A DNA stretch of 64,000 nucleotides. Source: Acidobacteriota bacterium (GTDB taxonomy: Bacteria > Acidobacteriota > Vicinamibacteria > Vicinamibacterales > 2-12-FULL-66-21). The translations under genes were made by a program, and so were the position numbers. Shown piece after piece: positions 1 to 8,400 of this stretch. How positions within the stretch are numbered: position 1 is the first letter of the stretch; each line of letters starts with the position of its first letter. Location: the NCBI GenBank assembly GCA_016184105.1, contig JACPDI010000032.1:19433-83432 (forward strand), read 5' to 3'. The notes beneath the pieces were generated by a model. That model was given only the letters and a program-made list of their open reading frames with translations, made no database searches and was not told where the DNA came from.

Positions 1-228
1 CTCGATCTCGGCGTCTTGAGACTTGATGGAGCGAAGCAGCGTTGCGCCATCTTCCTCGCCGGTCATCCGGACGTCGGTGACGACGACGTCCACTTCCGCC
101 TTCGCGAGGAGACCCAATGCCTCGGCCGCGCTGGACGCCTCATGAACCCGATGGCCATCCTGCTCCAGGCCGATGGCGATTGAGCGGCGCATGTTCAACT
201 GGTCGTCGACGACAAGAACCCTGGCCAT
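1..228 (-). CDS. Response regulator, receiver domain (C-terminus outside window)
   Basis: The first 76 residues of a response regulator are visible; the gene runs off the left edge. The start MARVLVVDDQLNMRRS carries the paired acidic residues of a CheY-like receiver. The phospho-acceptor Asp sits in VVVTDVRM near residue 53. The spacing and the TDVRM pattern are those of NtrC-like regulators, but any AAA+ or DNA-binding part lies outside the window, so the output type is unknown. The ATG at 228 begins 4 bp after the TGA of the histidine kinase, so the two form one operon and are very probably a cognate pair, the kinase phosphorylating this Asp. Receiver assignment is sure; the subfamily is inference. 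Confidence 0.9.
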   Translation of the reverse strand, partial: MARVLVVDDQLNMRRSIAIGLEQDGHRVHEASSAAEALGLLAKAEVDVVVTDVRMTGEEDGATLLRSIKSQDAEIE

Positions 229-231
229 CAC

Positions 232-1806
232 TCAGGCCCCCTCAGAGCCGGTCACCGCGGATGGCAGATCGATCGTGAATCGCGCACCCAGGCCTCGCAC
301 ATTCGCGACCCGAATGGCGCCTCCGTGCTCGCGGACGATTCTCGAGACAACGGCCAGGCCCAGTCCGGTTCCGTGCGGCTTGGTCGTGTAGAACGGCTCG
401 AAGATCGCCGCGACGTCGGCCACCCCGGGTCCGTTGTCCGTGACGGACACGGCCACCATCTGACCGCCATCGGCCGGCTGAGCATCGACGTCTATGGTGC
501 CTGTCCAGGACGTCGCCTCGGCAGCGTTGGCCAGCAGGTTCCAGAGCACTTCCCTCATCTGTCTTGGATCGACCATGATCGCGGGACAGTCCGCGCTGCA
601 TCGTACCCGAACTTCCAGCCGATCGATGCCTTTCCGCGCACGCTGGAACAGCTCAACCGTGCTCTCCACAAGTGTTGCGACCTCGCAAGGTACCGCCGCC
701 CGCGCGGGTGGACGGGCGAACATCAGGAACTCGCCGATGATCGTGTTCAACCGGTCGGCTTCTTCGCTGACGATGTCGAGCAGGCGTTGGTCGGCAGCCG
801 CCGCACCTGACCTTCGAAGGACGTTGATGGAGTTGACGATAGCGCCGAGGGGATTGCGGATCTCGTGGGCGATGCTGGCGGCCATGCGGCCAAGATCGGC
901 CATCCGCTCGGCCCGCGCGATCTGTTCCCTGAACTGCCGGCGCTCCGTGATGTCGTGTGCGACGCATTGGACGCCGGTCACGCCGCCAGATTCGTCGCGC
1001 AGCGGGACGGTGGTCTGCGAGAACCACCTCACCCGTGCGCCGTCGGCGTGAACCATCCGGAACTCGAGCGCCCGGAGAACCTCGCCTGACAGCATATGGG
1101 GAAGGCAGCTGGCCACCTCCTCGCGGTCGTCGGGATGGATCAGCGACAGGATTGTCAACCGACCCGCGTGAACGTCGCGCGAGCTGTGGCCGAGGAGCCG
1201 CTCGAACGCCGGATTTGCGTAGGCGATCCGGCCGTCTGGATCGGCGAGGTAAATCAGGTCCTCCGCGTTTTCAACCAGTCGCCGGAACTTCCGCTCGGAA
1301 GCGCGCAACTCGAAAAAAAGCCTCGTATTGGCGACCGCGAGGCCTATTTGCGACGCCATCGACGTCAGGAGTTGGACCTCCTCCTCGGAGAACGCCCGGT
1401 CGGCCCGGCTGTGGACGTTCAACGTGCCGTAGGTCTTGAAATTCGACCGCAGCGGCACTGACGCGAACGCCTGAAACTGCTCGGCCCTTGCAGCCATTCG
1501 GGTCAGCCTCGGATCGTCCTTCAGGTTACGAAGCACGATCGGCTCCCCTGTGAGGACGACGCGACCCGACAGCCCCTCGCCGAGCTTCAGGTGATCGAAA
1601 TCGCGAGAGGCTTCGTCAGAGAGCCCGCGATGGACCCCCAGCTTCAGTTCGCCGCGCGCCTCATCCAAGAGGTAGACGCTGCCAGCCTCGGTTCCGACGA
1701 CCTCCAAGACCTTCTCGAGCGCGTAGTCGAGCATGTCCTCGACGCTCGAGAAGCGGCCGATCGCTAACGCGACCGAATTGATCGCACGAAGGGCGTTCGT
1801 CCGCAT
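232..1806 (-). CDS. GAF-PAS sensor histidine kinase, NtrB-like
   Basis: A 524-residue soluble sensor kinase with no obvious membrane segment. Domains in order: GAF (about 20-165), PAS with PAC (about 172-290, ending in AHDITERRQ), HisKA with the phospho-accepting His at residue 314 in SIAHEIRNPLG, then the HATPase with N box (LWNLLANAAEA), G1 box (VTDNGPGV) and G2 box (GTGLGLAVV). The architecture fits cytoplasmic sensing of a small molecule or redox state through GAF/PAS, with phosphotransfer to the receiver protein encoded immediately downstream. All catalytic boxes look intact. The signal cannot be read from the sequence. The start at 1806 gives full-length GAF coverage. Confidence 0.93.
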   Translation of the reverse strand: MRTNALRAINSVALAIGRFSSVEDMLDYALEKVLEVVGTEAGSVYLLDEARGELKLGVHRGLSDEASRDFDHLKLGEGLSGRVVLTGEPIVLRNLKDDPRLTRMAARAEQFQAFASVPLRSNFKTYGTLNVHSRADRAFSEEEVQLLTSMASQIGLAVANTRLFFELRASERKFRRLVENAEDLIYLADPDGRIAYANPAFERLLGHSSRDVHAGRLTILSLIHPDDREEVASCLPHMLSGEVLRALEFRMVHADGARVRWFSQTTVPLRDESGGVTGVQCVAHDITERRQFREQIARAERMADLGRMAASIAHEIRNPLGAIVNSINVLRRSGAAAADQRLLDIVSEEADRLNTIIGEFLMFARPPARAAVPCEVATLVESTVELFQRARKGIDRLEVRVRCSADCPAIMVDPRQMREVLWNLLANAAEATSWTGTIDVDAQPADGGQMVAVSVTDNGPGVADVAAIFEPFYTTKPHGTGLGLAVVSRIVREHGGAIRVANVRGLGARFTIDLPSAVTGSEGA

Positions 1807-1985
1807 TGAACGTTAGACCACCCGATAATCGGACCTTGAAACGAGAGATTCCCCCTAGCGCCGGAATCGGCGTGATACTACACCCGCATACGGGGACTCT
1901 GCTGGAGATTTAATCGTCCCCTTCGGATCAGCGGGAACTCCACGTCAACGTTTTGCCTGGCATAGAGTGCGAACCCCAACGTGGG

Positions 1986-2012
1986 TTCTGCGTCTTCCGC
2001 GGTTTCTGCGGT
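1986..2012 (+). repeat. Three imperfect tandem 9-mers
   Basis: Three consecutive units read TTCTGCGTC, TTCCGCGGT and TTCTGCGGT. The flanks do not extend the array. Sequence of this kind, rich in CTGCG and CCGCG steps, is a familiar low-complexity intergenic repeat in soil bacteria; no function is implied. Confidence 0.55.
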
Positions 2013-2017
2013 GAAGA

Positions 2018-2045
2018 GGCGGCCCTGCGGCTCAGAAATCGCCGC
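2018..2045 (+). repeat. 28-bp dispersed repeat, copy 1
   Basis: This 28-bp segment, starting GGCGGCCCTGCGGCTC, matches the segment at 21379-21406 with a single mismatch. Copy 1 lies between genes and follows the 9-mer array directly. Copy 2 spans the stop codon of an MDR oxidoreductase. A near-exact 28-bp match between unrelated positions 19 kb apart is more than base composition should give. Confidence 0.6.
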
Positions 2046-2122
2046 GCCGGTCGGCGCTGTTGGCGAACGCTCCGAACGCGGTCCGCTTGAAGTTCGTCCT
2101 TGCTGTTCTGACATTCCGGCGG

Positions 2123-3472
2123 TCACTCGATCCCGCCTTCCGCGGGCTCTGCGCGCGTCCTCCCTCTCCAAATCAGGTACACCGGAGCGCCGGCCAGCGC
2201 GAGCCCGAGTCCCACGGCCGCCCGGCCAGGCTGGCTGACGATGGTGTTGAGCACCAGTGCAATCGCCGCGAGGATGAAGGCGAGCGGGGTCAACGGGTAC
2301 CCGGGCACGCGGTAAGGACGCTCGGCGTGCGGCATGCGCTTCCGGTAGATGAATACGCTGGCTGCGGCAAGCGCATAGAAGATCCAGCCGACGAACACGA
2401 CGTACGTGAGTAGTTGCTCGAAGGTGCCGCTCACGGCAAGCACTGCCGCCCACCCCGCTGCGCCTGCCACGGCATACGCCGGCGTCCCGAACCTGGGATG
2501 CACCTCGGCGAAGGACTTGAAGAACAGGTGATCCCGTGCCATGGCAAAACACACGCGCGGCGCCGTGAGAATCACGGAATTCGCCGCGCTGAACATCGAT
2601 ATGAGGATCACGATCGTGACGAGCCTGGCGACAGCCGGATTGATGACCGTGGCCAGCGCGGTCGCCGCCACGCGGTTCGAGCGTGCGACGCCATCCGCTC
2701 CAAGCGCCGCGACGTAGCCGGCATTGGCGACCAGATAGATCACGATCAGCGCCGCTGAACCGGCGAGAAACGCGATAGGAAAATTGCGCTGCGGGTTCAC
2801 GGCCTCACCGGCGCTGTAGGTGGCGTACTGCCAGCCTTCGTAGGCCCAGAGCACGCTGATCATGGCGACGCCAAAGCCCGAGGCGAGCGATCCCGTGCCG
2901 GACAACGAAAGCGTCGCGGCGGGCAATATCGAATGGCTTCCGAACCACAGCAGCGCGGCGCTCATCGCGAGGATGCCCGCAACCTTGATTCCTGTCGTCA
3001 CGTTCTGAAGGTTCGCGCTCTGCCGCGTCCCCCGTACGTTGACGATGCCAATCACGCCGAGGATCGCGACGGAGACCAGTTTCCTCCCCCACGGAGTGAG
3101 CTCGACCAGCTCACCCAGGTAGTTGCTGAACGCGACGGCCAGCGTGGCTGCGGATCCTGAACTGATGACGAAGAACAACGTCCAACCGAACAGGAACGCG
3201 AGGAACGGACCGTAACAGTCCCGGATGTACACGTACAGGCCGCCGGTCTGGGGCTTCATGGCGCTCAGCTCTCCATACGTCAGAGCGCCGAGAAGTGAGA
3301 GCACGCCGCCGGTCAGCCACACGGCTGCTGCCAGCGTGATGGAATTGCCGAGCGGCTGGAGGATGGCGCCCGGCACAAGAAAGATCCCGGACCCGATCAC
3401 CGTCCCCATCACCAGCAGGACCAGGTCCCACACTCCCAGAACCCGCTGCAGGTCCGCAGCAGGACGGCTCAT
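2123..3472 (-). CDS. APC-family amino-acid permease
   Basis: A 449-residue polytopic membrane protein with about 12 hydrophobic segments. The N-terminus [20 protein letters not shown] is the glycine-rich first-helix motif of the APC superfamily, whose unwound part binds the amino- and carboxyl-groups of substrates. [20 protein letters not shown] is typical of the LAT/basic amino-acid branch. The ATG at 3472 overlaps the stop of the upstream racemase gene (ATGA), so it is the last gene of the minus-strand operon. An in-frame upstream extension exists, but it runs inside the racemase and has no permease homology. Context suggests uptake of amino acids or dipeptides released by the neighbouring hydrolases; the substrate is not decidable here. 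Confidence 0.9.
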   Translation of the reverse strand: MSRPAADLQRVLGVWDLVLLVMGTVIGSGIFLVPGAILQPLGNSITLAAAVWLTGGVLSLLGALTYGELSAMKPQTGGLYVYIRDCYGPFLAFLFGWTLFFVISSGSAATLAVAFSNYLGELVELTPWGRKLVSVAILGVIGIVNVRGTRQSANLQNVTTGIKVAGILAMSAALLWFGSHSILPAATLSLSGTGSLASGFGVAMISVLWAYEGWQYATYSAGEAVNPQRNFPIAFLAGSAALIVIYLVANAGYVAALGADGVARSNRVAATALATVINPAVARLVTIVILISMFSAANSVILTAPRVCFAMARDHLFFKSFAEVHPRFGTPAYAVAGAAGWAAVLAVSGTFEQLLTYVVFVGWIFYALAAASVFIYRKRMPHAERPYRVPGYPLTPLAFILAAIALVLNTIVSQPGRAAVGLGLALAGAPVYLIWRGRTRAEPAEGGIE

Positions 3473-4576
3473 GAGGTCGCCGCCGTGCCGGTCGTCGCGA
3501 GCGACAGCGTGTCGGTCCACTCCTTCCGGCGCACGGTCAGGGCATCGACGCGGTCGAGGCGCACCGCGTACCCGAGCCCGGGCGTGTCGGGCACGCGGAT
3601 CGTGCCGCGCGATGACACTTCCACCGGCGGATCGATGATGTCTTCCTCCCAGTACCGGTGGCTCGCCGAGATGTCTCCCGGCAACGAGAAGCCGGGCAGT
3701 GTGGACATCGCGATGTTGTGGGCGCGGCCCACGCCAGACTCCAGCATGCCGCCGCACCAGACGGGGACCTGGTTCCGCACACAGTTGTCGTGCACCCGCC
3801 TCGCCTCATGGTGTCCGCCGACGCGACCGAGCTTGATGTTGATGACGCGGCATGCCCGAAGGCCGATCGCGGCTCCCGCTTGATGCGCGTTGTGAATGGA
3901 CTCGTCCAGGCATAAGGGCGTGTGGAGCCTGGACTGGAGGGTGGCATGATCGACGATGTCGTCCCACTGCAGCGGCTGCTCGATCATCATCAGATCGAAT
4001 CGATCCATCTGCTGTATCAGCTCGGCGTCGGCCAGCGTGTAGGCCGAGTTGGCGTCGGCCATCAGCTTGATGGATGGGTAGCGGCGCCGGATGCCTTCGA
4101 GCACCTCGATATCTTTGCCGGGCTTGATCTTGACCTTGATGCGCTGGTACCCGGCTGCCAGCTCCCGGTCGATGTTCGCCAGCAGGGCCTCCGGCTGCTC
4201 TTGAATCCCGAGCGACACGCCGCAGCCGATCTCATCCTGGGCTCCGCCGAGCAGGCGGTACAAAGGCATGCGTTCCATCTGCGACTGCAGATCCCAGGCG
4301 GCGTTCTCGACTCCGGCCAGGGCCATCTCGTGGCCGCGAATCGCGCTCGTGGATCATCGGAACGATGAAGTCCGTCAGCACGGACCAGGCTGTGTCGGTA
4401 GTCTCGCCGTTGTAGAACGGCGATTCCGGCGCCGTGATTTCCCCCCACCCCCGCAGCCCGCCAGACCGGATCTCAACCAGCAGAATGCGGCGATGCCATG
4501 TCGTGCCGAAGCTGGTCTCGAACGGCGCCCTCAGGCGCATGTGCAGCTCGCGCGCGGTAATGGATTCGATCTTCAT
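3469..4576 (-). pseudogene. Enolase-superfamily racemase/epimerase (NSAR/OSBS-like), frameshifted with internal deletion
   Basis: Two frames together encode an N-succinylamino acid racemase/o-succinylbenzoate synthase-like enzyme. The N-terminal lid domain starts at 4576 (MKIESITARELHMRLRAPFE) and is readable to FIVPMIHE near 4340. Homology resumes one frame over at [18 protein letters not shown] near 4345-4290. The barrel is complete: catalytic Lys in [11 protein letters not shown], metal ligands in [13 protein letters not shown] and CLDES, and a second Lys in [10 protein letters not shown]. Family members have roughly 15-20 more residues at the junction, so this looks like a small deletion plus frameshift. 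The start overlaps the stop of the upstream remnant (ATGA). Either the gene is decaying or the assembly is wrong here. Confidence 0.75.
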
Positions 4577-4797
4577 AGAGGACTCGCGGCGATTAGCTCT
4601 TCGATCTCGCAGTCGGTGTGCGCGGCGAGCATCCACTCGTAATAGCGGCGTGCGCGCGCCGCGTTCGCCTCCGACGCGAGGCCGGACCGCATCTCGGCGC
4701 CGGGGATCGCTCTGGTGACACGCTCGGCGAGCTCGATCTCCAGCTCGCTGCGGGTTTGAAACGAAGCCGTTGCGGTGGTGACAAACATGTGAATCAC
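4573..4797 (-). CDS. Remnant of a class III aminotransferase (glutamate-1-semialdehyde aminomutase-like)
   Basis: A 74-residue frame that begins with GTG overlapping the stop of the TPR gene (GTGA) and ends overlapping the start of the racemase (ATGA). Residues about 10-35 (ATASFQTRSELEIELAERVT, then IPGAEM) match the small-subdomain region of PLP class III aminotransferases. SEANAA resembles the following SGTEA segment. AAHTDCEIEELIAA resembles the extreme C-terminus of the same family. The roughly 350 residues between, including the PLP lysine, are absent, so it cannot be an active transaminase. The preserved stop/start overlaps argue for in-frame internal loss from an operon gene that once supplied amino acids to the racemase next door. 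Assembly collapse is the alternative. Confidence 0.5.
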   Translation of the reverse strand: MIHMFVTTATASFQTRSELEIELAERVTRAIPGAEMRSGLASEANAARARRYYEWMLAAHTDCEIEELIAASPL

Positions 4798-7700
4798 TGA
4801 CGGGCGCGTGCAGCGGCCAGCAGCCGCCGCGCCGCTTCCAAGGTCGGATCGATGGCGAGGGCCTGTTCGAGCGCAGTGATAGCCCCGGCACGATCGCCGA
4901 TCTTCCAGCGCGTAGCACCCAGTCCGGCATGGGCCGCCGCCAGATCTGGTCGCAGTTCGACGGCTCGCTCAGCGTGCGCGCGGGCCTCGTCATCGTGGCG
5001 ACCGGCGCCAAGCAGGGCGAGTGCGAGATTGATGTGCGCCTCCGCGTAGGTCCCTTCCGCTGCCAGGGCACGGCGATAGTACTCGACGGCCCGGTCCCGC
5101 CATCCGCGTTTCTCGGCAAGCAACCCGAGGTTGTTCAGCGCCTGCGGATACCCCGGTCTGAACTCGAGAGCCTGTTGATACGCGGCTTCAGCCTCGTCGT
5201 CTTGGCCAGCCAGGTCGAGGACGAGGCCGCGGTTGTAGTGGGCGGCCGCGTGCCTCGGGTCCGCTCGGAGCGCGCGGTCAAAGGCCGCCAGCGCTGCGCT
5301 GTGATTTCGTTGGGCGAGGTAGATTGATCCCAGGTTCACGAGACTTCCGACATGAGTGGGATCGAGCCGGAGGGCGCGGACGTACGCCGCCTCCCCCTCG
5401 GCCGCGCGGCCCGTGCGTCCGTAGGCAACACCCAGGTTGTATGCGGCGTCCGCATTTTCAGGCTCCAATTCGGCCGCCCGGTGCAAGGACGCCACGGCTT
5501 GGACTCCCTGGCCACGTTGGAGGAAAAGCAGCCCGAGATTGGTGTGCGCGATTCCGGCGCCAGGATTCATTGCAACAGCAAGCCGGTAGGCCTCTTGTGC
5601 CTGTTCGAGGGCTCCCATTTCCTCAAATGCAAGCCCCTGATTGAACGGGGGCTCCCAATTCCGTGGATCGAGACGGGCCGCATCCTCGAACTCACGCAAC
5701 GCGGCGCCCGTGTCTCCCTGCGACAACTTGACCAGGCCGAGGCGATTGTGCGCGGACACGTCGGTAGGGTGTTCCTTCAGCCGGCCTTCGAGCAACCGCC
5801 CCCACGAGACCTCGGTCGCACGGACGTCGCCGATCAAACGGCCGATCTGCCGATCGCCCGCATTGATCGCTTCTGCTGCGCGATAGTACGCAATCGTCGT
5901 TCGATAGTCGTGATTCCCCCGTTGAAAGATCGCATGACCGCGGATCAACCGATCGGCGGCTCGCCAATACGCGTCAAACGCGACCCGGTCACGCTCGCTC
6001 GCCGTCCGCATGGACGGCGGATGCCGCTCGCGAAGCAGGGCGAGCAGGTTACGACTGATCGTGAATCCACTGAAGCCCCTGCGTGGCACCGAGAATTCGA
6101 GAATCGGGCGAGAGTCCGTGTTGATCGGGGCGCCCTCGGCGAAGCGCGCAGCGGCGTCTGCGCCAAAGAGAAAGCCGCTCACAATCTTCCACGAATCGGC
6201 GACGCCGATCTCAGCCAGATCCTGGGCCACCTCCTTCTCGGTGAGCTGTTTGCGCACACTCGCAATGTCGATCGGGACATCACGGTCAGACCCGACCAAC
6301 AGTACATAGTGGGCCGGCACGTTGTTCATGTACCACAGGCTCATACTCGGAAAGACCTCCCGGAAGGTGGCGATTGCCACGCGGAGGTCGTCGGTCGACA
6401 ATCCTCCCAACGGCAGCCACACCACGGTGAGCCCTCCCGGGTTCAGCCGCCGTTGACAGAGCTGAAAGTACTCGCGCGTGTAGAGGGACGCGTTGCTCTT
6501 GTAACGGAGATCGGTGCAGTCGGTCGAGATGATGTCGTAGGTGCGACTCGTGCGTCGAAGGAAACTGCGGGCATCATCGAGGATGAGCTGAAATTTCGGA
6601 TTCCTGAAGACATCATGATGACTCTCCCGAAAATGGCCGGCTGCCTCCAGAACAGTCGGATCTATCTCGACGCAATCGACCTGCCGCAGGCGGGAATACG
6701 TCGTGAAGGACCATGAGGCGCCGCCCGAGCCAAACCCGACCGTCAGCGCACGCCGTGCCCGAGGGTGCAGCAACATCGGCACATGAGCGAGGCTCTTCTG
6801 GTCGGTCATCATCACTGCGTCGGTGCCGGCCACCGGAATCTTGTCAATGTGCAGCGTCTTGAAGCCACCCGCATTCTCGGCAACGCTCACGGTCGACAGT
6901 CGTCCTTCACGGTAGAACAGGAGACGACTCCCGACGTCGGGTTGGTGGAGGGGTTTCTGAATCGGCCGGGCCAGCGGGAGCGCGAGTGACATCAACGCCG
7001 CCGGGATCCCGAGCCGGAGGCCCGCCGCCCCACCGTCGGCTGTCACCAGCACCGCGGCCATCAGCAGGTTCCCAGCCGCGAGGAGCACGATGGTCTCCTG
7101 AATTCCGCGCGTGGGGATGAACAGGAACGCCGCCGCCAACGCCCCCCCGATCGCACCACACGTGTTGGCGGCGTACACACGACCTACTGCGGCGCCAAGC
7201 GGTGCGCGCGTGCCGGCATACGCGGCACACGCGAAAGGAAAGGCGGCTCCCATCACCACCGTCGCAGGCAGGAGCGCGCCGGCCGCAGCCCCAAAACCGA
7301 TCGCGGTGGCTGTGATCCACGAGGTCTCGATGGCCTGTTGTGTCGCCGTCGCGACGTGTTCCGCGAAGCGAACGTACGCGAGCAGCGAGACCACTCCCAC
7401 AATTCCGACCAGCCCCTGAACCAGCCCAAGAGCCCTCGCCGGCCGCCGAACGACGCGAGCCGCAAGGGTGGCCCCCCAGCTCCCGAGCGCCAGCCCGCCA
7501 AGAAACACGGTGAGCATCGTGGCAAACGCGTACGTTGTGCTTCCCAGACCAAACACGAGGAGGCGCGTCCATGCGACTTCCGCTGCCAGCGAACCGAACC
7601 CGGACACTGCGGCCGCCAGCGCCACCAGCCGGCGCAGTCCCGCCCGCGGCAACGTCCCAACACCGATCGCTGGCTCCGGCGCACTCGAGCGTGACTCCGC

Positions 7701-8393
7701 CGGGTTCGTGGCAGCGCTTCTCGCGAGGGCCAGCGCCGCCCCGGCAGCGAGCAGGTTGATCGCCGCAGCGACGTAGGTGGCTCGCAGCCCGATCAGGGGC
7801 AGGAGGATGAAGCCGGCCGTAAAGGCGCCAGCAGCTGCGCCAAACGTGTTGACGGCGTACACCGTTGCGACGCCGCGCGCGACGCGATCCGGAGGAACGA
7901 CCGCACGGGTCAGCGCCGGAAACGTGCCTCCCATCAGGACCGTCGACATCATCAGAACGACGGTCGAGAGCAGGAACTGCACAACGGCTATCGTCAGCGA
8001 AGGCGCCGCTGAACCGGGCTGCAACGACCCGTACAGCGGTGTGAGTACTCCGAGCAGCGGCGGAACGCTCAGACCCGCAACGGCAATCCCGGCCTCAATC
8101 GCGGCGAAGAGGCGAAGCGGCGATGCGCAGCGATCCACATAAGTGCCCAGCGCGACGCTCCCCACGGCGATACCGCCCATAAAAGCGGCCAGAACCGCAG
8201 CGGTGGCGGCCGACGTGCTACCGAGCACCGCCGTCAACAGCCGCATCCAGATGACCTCGTAAATCAACGAGGCGAACCCCGACGCCGCGATGAGGCCCAG
8301 CAAGAAGCCGTAGGCGGACCGCGAGCCTGAGAAGCCTGCCCGCAGGATCATCGCTCTCGATGTTTGTCGGTTGCGCACCGGGCCCGCTTGCAT
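4794..8393 (-). CDS. MFS-like/spermidine-synthase-like/TPR fusion membrane protein
   Basis: A protein of about 1199 residues in three parts. The first 480 or so residues are hydrophobic with about 14 helices, opening with GLIAASGFASLIYEVIWMRL, the signature of polyamine-aminopropyltransferase-like membrane proteins. A cytosolic SAM-type Rossmann domain follows (about 500-740), with VGFGSGGASW, VDCVEIDPTV and IISTDCTD corresponding to the SAM-binding loop, acidic ribose contact and catalytic region. The last 400 residues are roughly ten TPR units (AAYNLGVAYGRTGRAAEGEA is typical). The family is common in Acidobacteriota-like genomes and its reaction is not established. Start: ATG at 8393, 7 bp after the upstream stop; an internal ATG at 8351 is also plausible. 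Confidence 0.88.
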   Translation of the reverse strand: MQAGPVRNRQTSRAMILRAGFSGSRSAYGFLLGLIAASGFASLIYEVIWMRLLTAVLGSTSAATAAVLAAFMGGIAVGSVALGTYVDRCASPLRLFAAIEAGIAVAGLSVPPLLGVLTPLYGSLQPGSAAPSLTIAVVQFLLSTVVLMMSTVLMGGTFPALTRAVVPPDRVARGVATVYAVNTFGAAAGAFTAGFILLPLIGLRATYVAAAINLLAAGAALALARSAATNPAESRSSAPEPAIGVGTLPRAGLRRLVALAAAVSGFGSLAAEVAWTRLLVFGLGSTTYAFATMLTVFLGGLALGSWGATLAARVVRRPARALGLVQGLVGIVGVVSLLAYVRFAEHVATATQQAIETSWITATAIGFGAAAGALLPATVVMGAAFPFACAAYAGTRAPLGAAVGRVYAANTCGAIGGALAAAFLFIPTRGIQETIVLLAAGNLLMAAVLVTADGGAAGLRLGIPAALMSLALPLARPIQKPLHQPDVGSRLLFYREGRLSTVSVAENAGGFKTLHIDKIPVAGTDAVMMTDQKSLAHVPMLLHPRARRALTVGFGSGGASWSFTTYSRLRQVDCVEIDPTVLEAAGHFRESHHDVFRNPKFQLILDDARSFLRRTSRTYDIISTDCTDLRYKSNASLYTREYFQLCQRRLNPGGLTVVWLPLGGLSTDDLRVAIATFREVFPSMSLWYMNNVPAHYVLLVGSDRDVPIDIASVRKQLTEKEVAQDLAEIGVADSWKIVSGFLFGADAAARFAEGAPINTDSRPILEFSVPRRGFSGFTISRNLLALLRERHPPSMRTASERDRVAFDAYWRAADRLIRGHAIFQRGNHDYRTTIAYYRAAEAINAGDRQIGRLIGDVRATEVSWGRLLEGRLKEHPTDVSAHNRLGLVKLSQGDTGAALREFEDAARLDPRNWEPPFNQGLAFEEMGALEQAQEAYRLAVAMNPGAGIAHTNLGLLFLQRGQGVQAVASLHRAAELEPENADAAYNLGVAYGRTGRAAEGEAAYVRALRLDPTHVGSLVNLGSIYLAQRNHSAALAAFDRALRADPRHAAAHYNRGLVLDLAGQDDEAEAAYQQALEFRPGYPQALNNLGLLAEKRGWRDRAVEYYRRALAAEGTYAEAHINLALALLGAGRHDDEARAHAERAVELRPDLAAAHAGLGATRWKIGDRAGAITALEQALAIDPTLEAARRLLAAARARQ

Positions 8394-8400
8394 ACGGGAC

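Larger units (their letters stand above)
1807..2122. other. Intergenic region with small repeats, no gene seen
   Basis: This 316-bp stretch separates the 5' end of the histidine kinase from the 3' end of the permease, both on the minus strand. It should hold the promoter of the kinase operon, but no clear -35/-10 pair stands out. Short reading frames here have no recognisable protein signal. Its notable contents are a short array of imperfect 9-mers and a 28-bp element that recurs near 21379, both listed separately. Confidence 0.6.

Noticed and set aside
2123-3757. Longer start of the amino-acid permease at 3757
   Set aside because: The extra 95 residues overlap the racemase gene and have no membrane or family character; the ATG at 3472 with an ATGA overlap is better.
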